From contig DDIU01000037.1 in NCBI GenBank assembly GCA_002338655.1, positions 1 through 25,708 on the forward strand: 25,708 nt of DNA. Direction: 5' to 3'. Position numbers and translations under genes: made by a program. Below are positions 1-8,400 of the stretch, in pieces. The stretch comes from Flammeovirgaceae bacterium UBA1842. Its GTDB lineage: Bacteria; Bacteroidota; Bacteroidia; Cytophagales; Cyclobacteriaceae. The notes under the pieces are model-generated. The model was not told the DNA's origin and searched no databases. It saw only the letters and a program-made list of their open reading frames with translations. Numbering within the stretch: the first letter of the stretch is position 1; each line of letters begins with the position of its first letter.

Positions 1-67
1 TTAAATAGTTTGCACGCTCTTTCAACTTTGGATTATACAAATACAGATTTTCTTTACTGGCCTTCAT
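1..67 (-). CDS. DUF559-type endonuclease-like protein, N-terminal fragment
   Basis: On the minus strand an ATG at 67-65 opens a frame that stays open to the window edge (22 codons). The translation contains NLYLYNPKLKERANYL. This resembles the start of short Bacteroidota proteins with a DUF559 domain (Vsr/restriction-endonuclease-like fold), which typically begin with a 'YNPKLKE-AR-LR' segment. Only this N-terminal segment is visible, so neither the catalytic core nor the length can be checked. The gene reads away from a stretch holding two GC-rich hairpins. The family assignment is by recall of the N-terminal pattern only and should be treated as tentative. Confidence 0.4.
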   Translation of the reverse strand, partial: MKASKENLYLYNPKLKERANYL

Positions 68-120
68 TTGAGTGATAGTTGTTAGGCATAAACTTAATAT
101 AATATAATTACGAACAACTC

Positions 121-150
121 CCACTACCCCCTCAAAGAGGGGGAAACCTG
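121..150. repeat. GC-rich hairpin repeat, copy 1
   Basis: CCCCCTC (127-133), loop AAA, GAGGGGG (137-143) forms a perfect 7-bp stem in otherwise AT-rich DNA. The flanks (CCACTA before, GAAACC after) resemble the reverse complement of the flanks of the element at 208-242. The two therefore look like members of one repeat family in opposite orientation. There is no following U tract, so a terminator is less likely. Confidence 0.65.
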
Positions 151-207
151 ACAAATTAGATTTGGTGTAATTATTCTAAATACATTTCACACTACTTCCT
201 AGGGCAT

Positions 208-242
208 ATTTCCCCCGCTGGCGGGGGCTAGGGGGTGGTTTG
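208..242. repeat. GC-rich hairpin repeat, copy 2
   Basis: CCCCCGC (212-218) and GCGGGGG (221-227) form a perfect 7-bp inverted repeat. It is followed by CTAGGGGGTGGTTT. Similar 'accaccccctagcccc-ccgccagcgggg' palindromes are, from memory, common between genes in Bacteroidota. It lies in inverse orientation to the copy at 121-150. Confidence 0.65.
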
Positions 243-384
243 ATTTAAATCCATTTAGGCAAAATACTGAGCGTGTCAACCAACCAAAAAGTTAGGTGAA
301 ATCGGTCTTTCGTTTATTTGATTCTGTTTTGATAGCTTTAACACTAAATTATTCTGTGATTGTTAGTTTTTAGAAAAAGAAATT

Positions 385-870
385 ATGAAAGTACTATCCT
401 TTATACTTTTGTTCACGATCCTTATTTCATGTGATCCACCCTCAACTAACCAGTCTGTATTGGATGAAATTGACAGCCTCCATAGAAGGCTTGATGATGC
501 CTACAAACCGGGATTCGGTGATTTCATGTCCACTATTCAGACGCATCACGCTAAACTTTGGTTTGCAGGGCAAAACAACAATTGGGATTTAGCGGATTTT
601 GAAATCCACGAGCTTTTGGAAACTGTAGAGGATATTCAGAAATATCAAGCCGGAAGAAAAGAAACCCGATTGTTAGGCATGATCCTACCCGCACTGGACA
701 GTGTCAATACCGCTATCCAGCAAAAAGACTCCACCCAATTTATTAAAAGCTACATGCTATTGACCAACACTTGTAACAATTGCCATAAAATTGCCGACTT
801 TGATTTTAATGTGGTAAAAGTGCCAGATCAGCATTCGTTTAGTAATCAGGATTTTAAAGTAAGAAAGTAG
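385..870 (+). CDS. Predicted lipoprotein with a single c-type heme motif (CxxCH)
   Basis: A 161-residue protein with a lipoprotein signal peptide: a hydrophobic stretch ends in LISC, so Cys16 would be lipidated. Near the C-terminus is one CxxCH motif (Cys130, Cys133, His134; TCNNCHK), the covalent attachment site of c-type heme. The part between is predicted helical and charged, with a His-His pair (QTHHAKLW) and other His residues (EIHELLE) that could act as distal ligands. Size and a C-terminal CxxCH suggest a helical-bundle cytochrome rather than a classical cytochrome c, whose CxxCH is N-terminal. It would sit on the periplasmic face of a membrane and carry electrons or sense a ligand. 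No respiratory gene is adjacent, so a partner cannot be named. The downstream gene starts 36 bases after the stop and may be cotranscribed. Heme binding is inferred from the motif alone. Confidence 0.75.
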   Translation: MKVLSFILLFTILISCDPPSTNQSVLDEIDSLHRRLDDAYKPGFGDFMSTIQTHHAKLWFAGQNNNWDLADFEIHELLETVEDIQKYQAGRKETRLLGMILPALDSVNTAIQQKDSTQFIKSYMLLTNTCNNCHKIADFDFNVVKVPDQHSFSNQDFKVRK

Positions 871-906
871 AGCCACGTCATATTAATTAATTACTCTTAT
901 AAAACC

Positions 907-1320
907 ATGATAGATACCATCAATAAAAAATGGGGCTGGACCGATGTAAAAGCAGTAGAAATACTGGCTACCAATGATTTTGGCAATGTACTCTTCAAAT
1001 CTGATAAGGGCACCTATTGGAGAATTTGCCCTGAAGAACTGTATTGTGAAAAAATTGCAGAGAGTTTTGCGGAATATGAAAAGGTTATCAAATCTGAATA
1101 TTTTACCTCAGGTTGGGAAGTACCTGAGCTAGTAGAAACAGCCTCCAATTACTTAGGTAAGCTCGAAGAAGGTGAGAAATACTGTTTAAAACTCCCTTCC
1201 ATTCTTGGCGGCTTACCCGATTTAGGGAATCTCGGCAAAATTGATCACTTACTATTGCTGTCTTTTAGTGGTGAGATGGCCCAGCATGTCAAGGATCTAC
1301 CTGATGGGGCCAAGTTTTGA
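907..1320 (+). CDS. DUF1851 / Tdi1-type immunity-like protein
   Basis: A 137-residue soluble protein with no signal peptide or membrane segment. The C-terminal third (GGLPDLGNLGKIDHLLLL, then FSGEMAQHVKDLPDGAKF) matches the pattern I know from DUF1851, the C-terminal domain of Tdi1-type immunity proteins. Those proteins neutralise the type VI secretion DNase Tde1. The N-terminal part (TNDFGNVLFKSDKGTYWRICPEEL) fits the same small-protein family, in which many members have no known partner. No DNase toxin or secretion gene lies nearby: the upstream neighbour is a heme-type lipoprotein and the downstream one a secreted protein. It could therefore be an orphan immunity gene or a family member with another role. 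The family call is moderately sure; the immunity role is only inferred. Confidence 0.6.
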   Translation: MIDTINKKWGWTDVKAVEILATNDFGNVLFKSDKGTYWRICPEELYCEKIAESFAEYEKVIKSEYFTSGWEVPELVETASNYLGKLEEGEKYCLKLPSILGGLPDLGNLGKIDHLLLLSFSGEMAQHVKDLPDGAKF

Positions 1321-1508
1321 TATCCTCCCTAGATTCATTCCGGGACTCTTTTGGGAATGCCTTTTCTTCTTTAAGTATTCAACGACTATGGTAAATAATA
1401 ATCATAAATACTTGAATGAGATTGGTACAACCAGTTTAATTAATTTCACGTATTTAGAGTTTTTTAATGTATATTGATCAACCTATTATCTAAAAACTTT
1501 TAAGAACT

Positions 1509-2078
1509 ATGAAGATTTTAAAATTATCATTAACGTGTTTTTTTATATTCATTTTGGGGTCAACGTTTGCCCAATCCGATTTTAGAAATATTGATTGGGG
1601 TGCTGATAAATCCACAGTAAAAGAAGCCGAAAAGAACAAGCTCGTTTCAGAAGATGCAATTAAAATAGTTTATGAATGCAGCCTGGACGATATTAAAGGG
1701 AAGCTTTTTTACATATTTACTTCTACAGATCAATTATGGAGGGGTAAGTATTATCTCACGCCTGACTATTATAACATGCATTTCTATATAGCAGACTACA
1801 AAATGTTACATGAGTTGTTGACACAAAAATATGGAGCACCTGTTAGTTCATTCGCTGTACCAAACAAGCAAACCATTCAGGAAAATGAGTGGGCTGCACA
1901 TTTGGCCGCTGGAAATCTAAGGTTAGAATCTAATTGGACCACTCCAACTATGGACGTACAGTTAATTTTGTCCAAATTATCCGAGAGTCCGGCCATTCAA
2001 ATTGACTACATATCAAAGGAATTCAGAGAGGTAGAAATTAAAATAAGAAAGGCCAAAATCATAACCGAATTGAAATAA
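1509..2078 (+). CDS. Secreted protein of unknown function
   Basis: A 189-residue protein with a clear signal peptide (hydrophobic LSLTCFFIFILGSTFA, cleavage probably after TFAQ). The mature protein begins SDFRNIDWGADKSTVKEAE, a 'WG-s-xx-V-xx-E' opening typical of small secreted Bacteroidota proteins of unknown function. The middle is rich in aromatic residues (FYIF, KYYLTPDYYNMHFYI) and likely a beta-sheet fold. The C-terminus is a short lysine-rich helix. No Cys pair, metal site or sorting domain is visible. The gene stands 188 bases after the DUF1851 gene and ends facing the minus-strand scramblase-like gene, with a palindrome between. I do not recognise the family well enough to propose a role. 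Confidence 0.7.
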   Translation: MKILKLSLTCFFIFILGSTFAQSDFRNIDWGADKSTVKEAEKNKLVSEDAIKIVYECSLDDIKGKLFYIFTSTDQLWRGKYYLTPDYYNMHFYIADYKMLHELLTQKYGAPVSSFAVPNKQTIQENEWAAHLAAGNLRLESNWTTPTMDVQLILSKLSESPAIQIDYISKEFREVEIKIRKAKIITELK

Positions 2079-2090
2079 TCATGGTAGATA

Positions 2091-2115
2091 CGAGCATGCT
2101 CGCAAGTCGGGCATG
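2091..2115. repeat. Palindrome between convergent genes
   Basis: CGAGCATGCTCG (2091-2102) is a perfect 12-bp palindrome, followed by CAAGTCGGGCATGCC, which repeats the GCATGC core. It lies in the 42-base gap between two converging genes, where a bidirectional transcription stop would be expected. There is no long U tract on either side, so terminator function is uncertain. Confidence 0.45.
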
Positions 2116-2120
2116 CCTTA

Positions 2121-2708
2121 TTACTCCTTCAACACCATATCAATACACATCACCGCAGCCAATATGAGCATCCGAAGCCTATTGTCTTGTGGTACTTTTT
2201 GGTCAATTTTAATCATATAGTTATCTGCCGAAGTAAATAACTCTTTACCCATGCCTGCCCATTTTTTGCTCACATGAGCAAATTCATGACCTTCCTTTAC
2301 AAACTTGAAGTCCCAACTCGTCCACTTACCTTTAAGCGTACAAACAACTCGGTCATTCTGATCAAGCACGTTAAATTTGCCCCCTATCGAAAACAGCTGC
2401 TGTTTAAACTTCCCTATCAAATTCGAATCTTCATCAAAGACTTCAACAGTAGATAAGAAGATAGCAACACCGCGCTTCACCCTTACCAATGGCTCACCCT
2501 CCGGAGTGGAAATCACCACATTGAATGGGGTCATCCTTTTGTAATCGGAAAACCGTAACATCTTAGTGAAGAACCCCAGGTTCTCTTCCCGGCAATGAAG
2601 TATCTCTTTGTTCGTCTCAGGATCAAATACATCGTAGTTGTTTGATGTCTTGAAAACGCCAGTATGCTCTTTTACAAAGAATAGGTTTTTATTGAAAATT
2701 GGGTGCAT
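2121..2708 (-). CDS. Phospholipid scramblase-related (LURP-one/Tubby-fold) protein
   Basis: A 195-residue protein resembling the scramblase/LURP-one-related family. It shows alternating beta strands with short turns: FFVKEHTGVFKTSNNYDVFD, then VVISTPEGEPLVRVKRGVAIFLSTVEVFDE, IGKFKQQLFSIGGKFNVLD and CTLKGKWTSWDFKFV. The order 'GEPL-R-KRG--FLS-VEV-DE---IG-F-Q' is typical of bacterial members. The C-terminus (LRMLILAAVMCIDMVLKE) is hydrophobic and amphipathic, matching the C-terminal helix buried inside the beta barrel of this fold. In eukaryotes the family includes scramblases; in bacteria the role is unknown, and lipid scrambling should not be assumed. No signal peptide. It follows the SIMPL gene on the same strand with a 114-base gap holding an imperfect hairpin. 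Confidence 0.7.
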   Translation of the reverse strand: MHPIFNKNLFFVKEHTGVFKTSNNYDVFDPETNKEILHCREENLGFFTKMLRFSDYKRMTPFNVVISTPEGEPLVRVKRGVAIFLSTVEVFDEDSNLIGKFKQQLFSIGGKFNVLDQNDRVVCTLKGKWTSWDFKFVKEGHEFAHVSKKWAGMGKELFTSADNYMIKIDQKVPQDNRLRMLILAAVMCIDMVLKE

Positions 2709-2719
2709 AATTTTTTTTA

Positions 2720-2781
2720 GTTGCGAGGCACGAAGCCTGCCTATTGGCTGGCTTCTTCATTCGTTCCTCATTCATTGCAAT
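2720..2781. repeat. Imperfect long inverted repeat (GCGAGG/ACGAAGC family)
   Basis: TTGCGAGGCACGAAG (2721-2735) pairs imperfectly with CTTC-TTCGTTCCTC-TTGCAA (2752-2780), with GCCTGCC..GGCTGGC near the loop. The left arm shares 'TTGCGAGG-ACGAAGC' with the element at 3615-3662, which marks both as copies of one intergenic repeat family. It may act as a transcription stop or mRNA stabiliser between the two minus-strand genes. Confidence 0.55.
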
Positions 2782-2822
2782 AACCAAATAATATGGTAAT
2801 AGTATAACAAGGCTATCTTTTT

Positions 2823-3554
2823 TTACTTCACACCATAACGAAGCTTCATGGTAATCGAGGCCGTTTTGGCTTTGGATGAAGTATTGAAAGTACCGCCCCA
2901 TGAATAATCTTCATTGGAATTTTGGCCCGTTATTTGAAAAATACCCAAATCGGCTGAAATCAGCTTGCCAATGGTAGCGCCTGAATTTTCAGCTATTTTC
3001 TCTGCCCGTACCCTAGCATCTTCAGTGGCTTTTGAAACCATCTCAATTTTCAGGTCAGCAAGCTTAGTGTAGTAATACCTTGGTGGTTGAGAATAGAATT
3101 GAACCCCTTTGTTTAACAATTCAGTAATCTCCCGTGATATCTTTTCAATCTTCTCCACCTCTTTTGATTCTATCTGAACGGTTTGCGTTAGAATATATCC
3201 AAGAAATTCTTCCCCCATATACTTCCCTTCGAAATTATACTTGCCACGTGTATTTTTATTGGTATTGACCGAATTAAAAACAAGGTTTTCCCTTTTGATC
3301 CCTTTGGAAACTAAGTAATCGATAATAATCAATTTATCTTTTTCCAAATCAGCATAAGCCTGTTTCAAATCAAAATCAGATTTTTCAAAACTTCCCTCCC
3401 AGACTATCAAATCTGAGATAAAATCAGTCTCGCCCAATCCGGTTACTGAAATCTCTCCCGCTTTATTGTTTCGGTTGATAATCGCCCAGCCCAGCACTAA
3501 AGCCGCAATTATTATGGCTACGGAAAATAATATTGCACTGAAATTCTTATTCAT
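2823..3554 (-). CDS. SIMPL-domain (DUF541) protein, membrane-anchored or exported
   Basis: A 243-residue protein with an N-terminal hydrophobic segment (FSAILFSVAIIIAALVLGWAII), an uncleaved anchor or signal peptide, followed by a SIMPL/DUF541 domain. The domain starts with the family hallmark ISVTGLGETDF. It contains a KxxIIDYLVSKGIKRENLVF segment (paired strand and helix) and the late helix KATEDARVRAEKIAENSGATIGKLISADL, which is the best conserved part of the family. It ends in a 'KAKTASITMKLRYGVK' strand. SIMPL proteins are periplasmic or membrane proteins, several implicated in stress tolerance (E. coli YggE, oxidative stress), but the biochemical role is unknown. It lies downstream of paaN with a 127-base gap containing a hairpin, so cotranscription is uncertain. 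Family call is firm. Confidence 0.85.
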   Translation of the reverse strand: MNKNFSAILFSVAIIIAALVLGWAIINRNNKAGEISVTGLGETDFISDLIVWEGSFEKSDFDLKQAYADLEKDKLIIIDYLVSKGIKRENLVFNSVNTNKNTRGKYNFEGKYMGEEFLGYILTQTVQIESKEVEKIEKISREITELLNKGVQFYSQPPRYYYTKLADLKIEMVSKATEDARVRAEKIAENSGATIGKLISADLGIFQITGQNSNEDYSWGGTFNTSSKAKTASITMKLRYGVK

Positions 3555-3614
3555 GGTTGATAATTATCTATACATTGTCTGACTGTCAATGCTGGCTTCA
3601 TTCATTCTAAAGAT

Positions 3615-3662
3615 CCTCGCACCAACCCAATTATAGGGTTATTGCGAGGAACGAAGCAATCT
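3615..3662. repeat. Stem-loop with GCGAGG/ACGAAGC repeat motif
   Basis: CCTCGCA (3615-3621) pairs with TGCGAGG (3643-3649), and inside it AACCC (3624-3628) pairs with GGGTT (3636-3640) around the loop AATTATA. The right side continues as ATTGCGAGGAACGAAGCAAT, the same motif as in the element at 2720-2781. It lies between paaN and the SIMPL gene, both on the minus strand. Confidence 0.6.
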
Positions 3663-3681
3663 ATTTCTTATTGTAACCCAA

Positions 3682-5349
3682 TTACGATTTAGCTGGCTCC
3701 CTATGTCCAACCCATGTAAACCTCTTTATCACGTACTCAGGGTTGGTAAATGATGCATTACCAGCCGGATTACCACCCGTTACATGGAAATCACTAAAGC
3801 CAGCATTCTGGTTCATATAAATTCCACCAATCAGGTTAAATGAAACGGGTGTAGCTGCCAATGACATTTCATCAGCAATAAACTCTTTTACATCAGGGTC
3901 ATTGGTATAAGCCCCACATGATAAAGCCCCTTGTGATAATGCCATTTCTTTTGCTAACGCCACAGACTCTTTAGTGTCTTTGGTTTTGATAAGTAAGGCT
4001 ATTGGGCCAAACAATTCAGTATTGTACTTCGACTTATCAGACGAACTAAGTTGAACAACTACCGGAGTAGAAATTCTAGCGTTCTTAAACATTGGATTTT
4101 CAATGCTTCTGGATGCCAACAGTACGTTTCCGCCTAGTTTTTCAGCTTCAGCTATTCGGTCACAAGTCAGCTTGTTTTGTATTGCCCCCAACACAAAGGG
4201 GCCCGCTTTTGGATTGTCGGCCAACCCGTTTATATTCTCAATCAATTTTTCAGCAAAATCCTCAAAGCTTATTCTTCCATTGGGTGTATCAATGCCCTCT
4301 TCGGGAATATAAAAATTTTGAGGGGCCGTACACATCTGACCACTATAAAGTGATAAGGAGAAGGCCAGGTTAGCAGCCACTTTATCCACATCATCTACCG
4401 AATCAAGAATCACAGAGTTTACCCCTGTTTTTTCTGTAAATACAGATTTGCCATCAAGTTTTTCCAAATAACTGCCAAACTTCGAGTTCCCGGTGAAATC
4501 GATCACTTTCACCAATTTATGTTCGGCAAGTTCTTTGGTGTTCATCTTTTCAAAAGTATCAACCCCTAGCTGGCATATATTAGGATCAAGGTTGCTTTCT
4601 GCCAGCACATTTTGGATTTCTTCAACAAAAATGGCAATAGGCAGCACAGCTCCTGGGTGGGGCTTCACGATCACCGGATTACCAGTAATCAAACTGGCAT
4701 AAATACCAGGTACACTGTTCCATGTTGGGAAGGTAGAACAGCCAATTACAATACCCACTCCTTTGGGTACAGCACGCCATTCCTTGTCTAATTTAAGGTT
4801 GTATTTGCCCATAGGCTTGTCCCAAATCACTCCGGCCGGAAACCTGTTAAGCTCTTCATAACCTGCCGCTATTGCCTCCAAGGCTCTATCTGCGGCATGT
4901 GGCCCAGAGGCTTGAAAGGCCATCATATACCCCTGACCCGTAGTATGCATGGTAGCATAAGCCACTTCAAAAAACCTTGCTTTTATCCTTTCCAATGACT
5001 CGATTAATATCCCAGCCCTGTCAGCGGCACTTACTTTTCTCCATTGATGGAATGCGGTTTCAGCACGTTGCACCAATGTTTCGGTATCAAATTGCGGATA
5101 CTGGATATTTAAAGGTTCTTGCAAATACGGTGATTCCTCCACCCCTACCCATGAAGCGGGAGACTCTTGTTTCAAACCTTCAAACTTTTTGCCTAATCCA
5201 TCCTGAAACTTCTTTCTGCCATCAGCATCAGCGGTTTCACCATATACTGATGGTGAAGGGTGCTCAGGGTAAGCAGCAAAAAAAGTTCTTTCATGAATGG
5301 CGTTTACCGCTTTGGTTAAAAGTTCTTTATGTTTTATATACAAACTCAT
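3682..5349 (-). CDS. paaN: PaaN-type aldehyde dehydrogenase (phenylacetate pathway)
   Basis: A 555-residue protein of the aldehyde dehydrogenase superfamily that resembles PaaN. Family features visible: an N-terminal extension (KAVNAIHERTFFAAYPEHPSPS), the cofactor-binding region (VIGCSTFPTWNSVPGIYASL, NPVIVKPHPGAVLP), the general base Glu306 in FTEKTGVNSVILDS and the nucleophile Cys340 in YSGQMCTAPQNFY. PaaN/PaaZ enzymes oxidise the ring-opened oxepin-CoA semialdehyde of aerobic phenylacetate degradation. The bifunctional E. coli PaaZ (about 680 residues) also has a C-terminal MaoC-like hydratase domain that opens the ring. This protein ends after the dehydrogenase domain, so a separate hydratase would be needed. 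No other paa gene is in the window. A plausible promoter lies just upstream (5382-5413). Enzyme class is firm; the exact substrate is inferred from family. Confidence 0.85.
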   Translation of the reverse strand: MSLYIKHKELLTKAVNAIHERTFFAAYPEHPSPSVYGETADADGRKKFQDGLGKKFEGLKQESPASWVGVEESPYLQEPLNIQYPQFDTETLVQRAETAFHQWRKVSAADRAGILIESLERIKARFFEVAYATMHTTGQGYMMAFQASGPHAADRALEAIAAGYEELNRFPAGVIWDKPMGKYNLKLDKEWRAVPKGVGIVIGCSTFPTWNSVPGIYASLITGNPVIVKPHPGAVLPIAIFVEEIQNVLAESNLDPNICQLGVDTFEKMNTKELAEHKLVKVIDFTGNSKFGSYLEKLDGKSVFTEKTGVNSVILDSVDDVDKVAANLAFSLSLYSGQMCTAPQNFYIPEEGIDTPNGRISFEDFAEKLIENINGLADNPKAGPFVLGAIQNKLTCDRIAEAEKLGGNVLLASRSIENPMFKNARISTPVVVQLSSSDKSKYNTELFGPIALLIKTKDTKESVALAKEMALSQGALSCGAYTNDPDVKEFIADEMSLAATPVSFNLIGGIYMNQNAGFSDFHVTGGNPAGNASFTNPEYVIKRFTWVGHREPAKS

Positions 5350-5381
5350 ATGATCGATTTTTTGATTTTAAATTTGAATTG

Positions 5382-5413
5382 CGAAGATAAGATTTATTGA
5401 TAAAATAACTCAA
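5382..5413 (-). promoter_or_regulatory. Candidate Bacteroidota-type promoter for paaN
   Basis: On the minus strand TTG (5413-5411) and TATCTTCG (5389-5382) are separated by 21 bases. This approximates the Bacteroidota consensus TTG-N17-23-TAnnTTTG with one mismatch in the last four bases. It lies 33 bases upstream of the paaN ATG. Motif match only. Confidence 0.35.
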
Positions 5414-5480
5414 TTGAAAAATCTTCCAATTTCAACTTACTATTGGCCTATTTATCATATTAACATTATAAATTTACCTA

Positions 5481-8400
5481 TTGAAAAAATTTAGCTCCAT
5501 CCTCCTTTTTGTCCTTCTTCCACTGGCTGTGTACAGCCAGCAAAGGACTTATGAGCTGCCCAAAGGAATACAAGAAAATCAATATGATGGTTCAACGATA
5601 ATAGTAAAATTCAAATCTATTCAGCAAGACGCCATCAAAGCAACTAAAATCGGAAGGGCCACCATTGTAAATAAACAAAAGGCACTGCCTTTTATCAAAG
5701 AGAAACTGGCCCGCTCAGCCAAACCAAATCCACTTGCCAATATTTATAAAGTACAGCTTGCTGAAGGAGAAGATCTTTTTGAGGCTATCAATGCCTTTTT
5801 ACAAATGGAGAACGTGGCATATGCCGAGCCTTATTTCAATTATCGCCCATTGTTTATTCCCAACGACCCAGAAGCCAGTCCCTCAGGGGGCAAACAAACC
5901 TATCTTTCAGTGATCAGGGCGTATGATGCATGGACACTCGAAAAAGGTGATTCTACCCTAGTTATTGGTATTCTTGATACCGGGGTACAGCAAGATCATG
6001 ATGAGTTTTCCAATCAAATAGCTTTTAACTATAATGATCCCATCAATGGAGTAGACGATGATAACGATGGGCTCATTGATAATTTTGCCGGTTGGGACAT
6101 CGCCAACAATGATAACAATCCTGTGGCGGATACTGACCCTCATGGCAGCCAGGTGACTGGGCTTTCTTCTGCCAGGACAAATAATGGCATTGGAATAGCT
6201 GGGACAGGTTTCAATAGCAAGTTTATGCCTATTAAAATTTTTGCAAGTGGCACCAATATGTTTAACAATGGTTATGAAGCCATTGCTTTGGCAGCTGATC
6301 TCGGTTGCAAGGTCATTAACCTTTCATGGGGGTCTCCGGCCTCCTATTCGCAATTCGGTCAAGATATCATCAATTATGCCGTACTTGAAAAGGATGTGGT
6401 CATTGTGGCGGCAGCAGGCAACACTCCAGATTTATTGGATTTCTATCCCGCCTCGTATGACAATGTCCTTTCTGTAGGTGCCACCACCATGACCGATGAA
6501 AAAGCAGACTTTTCTACTTTCAGCTACAATATCGATTTGATGGCACCGGGACAAGGTATTTATGCAACCAACAATAACAACAGTTATATAAATAACACAC
6601 AGGGCACTTCCTTTTCTGCTCCACTAGTAGCTGGAGCAGCGGCATTGGTAAGGGCACGTGAACCGGGTCTTACCGCACAACAAGTGATGGAAAGACTTCG
6701 CGTAACGGCAGACGATATCTATGACCTACCCACCAACATTCCTTTTGAAGGCACTTTGGGTAAAGGAAGGCTTAATATGCTTCAGGCTTTAACTGATAAT
6801 ATATCTCCCTCGCTACGTATTGACTCATTGGCATACAACAATGGAATTGGTGAACTAGCCTATGCTGGGGATACGCTTTCCTTACGGCTTACTATTAGAA
6901 ATTACCTAACAGCCACTACCAATGCCCAAGCCACCCTTACCTCACTCTCCCCCTATGTGAGTATCATCCAGGATAAATTGAGTATCGGCAAACTGTCAAC
7001 ATTGGCCGTCTACCAACAAGATCAACCCTTTACAATAAAACTCAGTGATGATCTTCCCCCTAATGAAGCCCTTATTTTTAGGTTAAATTTTGAAGATGGC
7101 ATTTATGAGGATTTTCAGTATTTGAAAATTGTATCAGCCCCCAATTACGTCAATGTGGGTGATAACTTGAGATTAACCGTTAGTGGTGATGGTGATTTAG
7201 GCTATGATGAAGATTTTAAATTCAATGGTTTGGGAATTGAATTCGAGGGCCAAAATGTATTGGACAATATCGGATTAATAGTTGCCACTGCAAAAAATGA
7301 AGTGAGTGACAATGCACCAGTCAATTTGAGCCTGAATACCCGGGATCACGATTTTACGGATGTAAAAAGCATTAAGCAATATACCAATGGCATTGCTCCC
7401 GTAGATGTAAGGTCAATATTTTCCGTTGCAGATAGTATCAGGATCGAACAAAAGTCCATTTCAAATTCAAATACCAACTTCATAATTCAAGAGTACCGAT
7501 TGGTAAATACAGGCAGTACGGCTATGAGCAACATGAATGTTTCATTGTTTGCCGACTGGAATATTGGAGATAAAGATCTCAATACGGCCAATTGGGATGG
7601 CGCTAATAAATTAGGTTATGTAAATGATGGCACAACTTATATGGGAATCGCATTACTATCCTCACAAGACTCCATCTACTCTGCCATAAACAATCGAAAC
7701 TTCAATGGAAATATTGCCGATGTCCCTGTACTATTAAACGACAGCGTTAAATTCAGCCACTCTTCTCAGGGAGTTTTCAAGGAATCTGCTGGCACGCAGA
7801 ATGGTGGGAATGACGTATCACATTTAATTGGAGGTACGGTACAAAACCTTCCGGTCAATAGTGCAGAAAAAGTAGTTTTCGTCTTTGTTGCAGGACATTC
7901 CCTTTCTGATCTTCAGAATGCATTGGCAGAGGCACATAATCTTTATGATGACTATTATCAAAAACCGCCTGTCATTCACGTAAGTGAAACATGCCCAGGT
8001 GAACCGGCCAGTATAAATCCAGAATTAGGTACCAATTTTGATTTTTATGAGGATGTGGCGTTAATCAACCTATTATATTCCGGTGAAACATTTGTGACCC
8101 CTAACATCACAGCGCCCACCACCTACTATGTGATAAATAAGGATAATTCGTTTGACAGTGACGTCTATCGAGTGATCGCCAAGCCAAAATCAGTGGCGGC
8201 CAACTTCAGTGCAAGTCAAGACCCTTTACTTTTGGATGAAACAGGCAAAACGGGAGTGGTATTTACTGATGAAAGTACCGATGGCATAGCCTGGCAATGG
8301 GATTTTGACAATGGATTTACCTCTACACTTCAAAATCCGAATACCAATTTTACCAAAACAGGGGTCTATAATGTTTCATTGACCGTAACCAGTGACCTTG

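Larger units (their letters stand above)
68..384. other. Gene-free intergenic stretch with two GC-rich hairpins
   Basis: No convincing reading frame is seen between the minus-strand start at 67 and the lipoprotein start at 385, so the stretch should hold divergent promoters. The obvious structure is the pair of GC-rich inverted repeats listed separately. The rest is AT-rich. I could not identify a convincing TAnnTTTG -7 element in front of 385. Confidence 0.6.

Noticed and set aside
1241..1477. Open frame of 78 codons overlapping the end of the DUF1851 gene
   Set aside because: Its first part is the coding region of the DUF1851 gene in another frame and the rest is AT-rich intergenic DNA. 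The translation has no family-like features.
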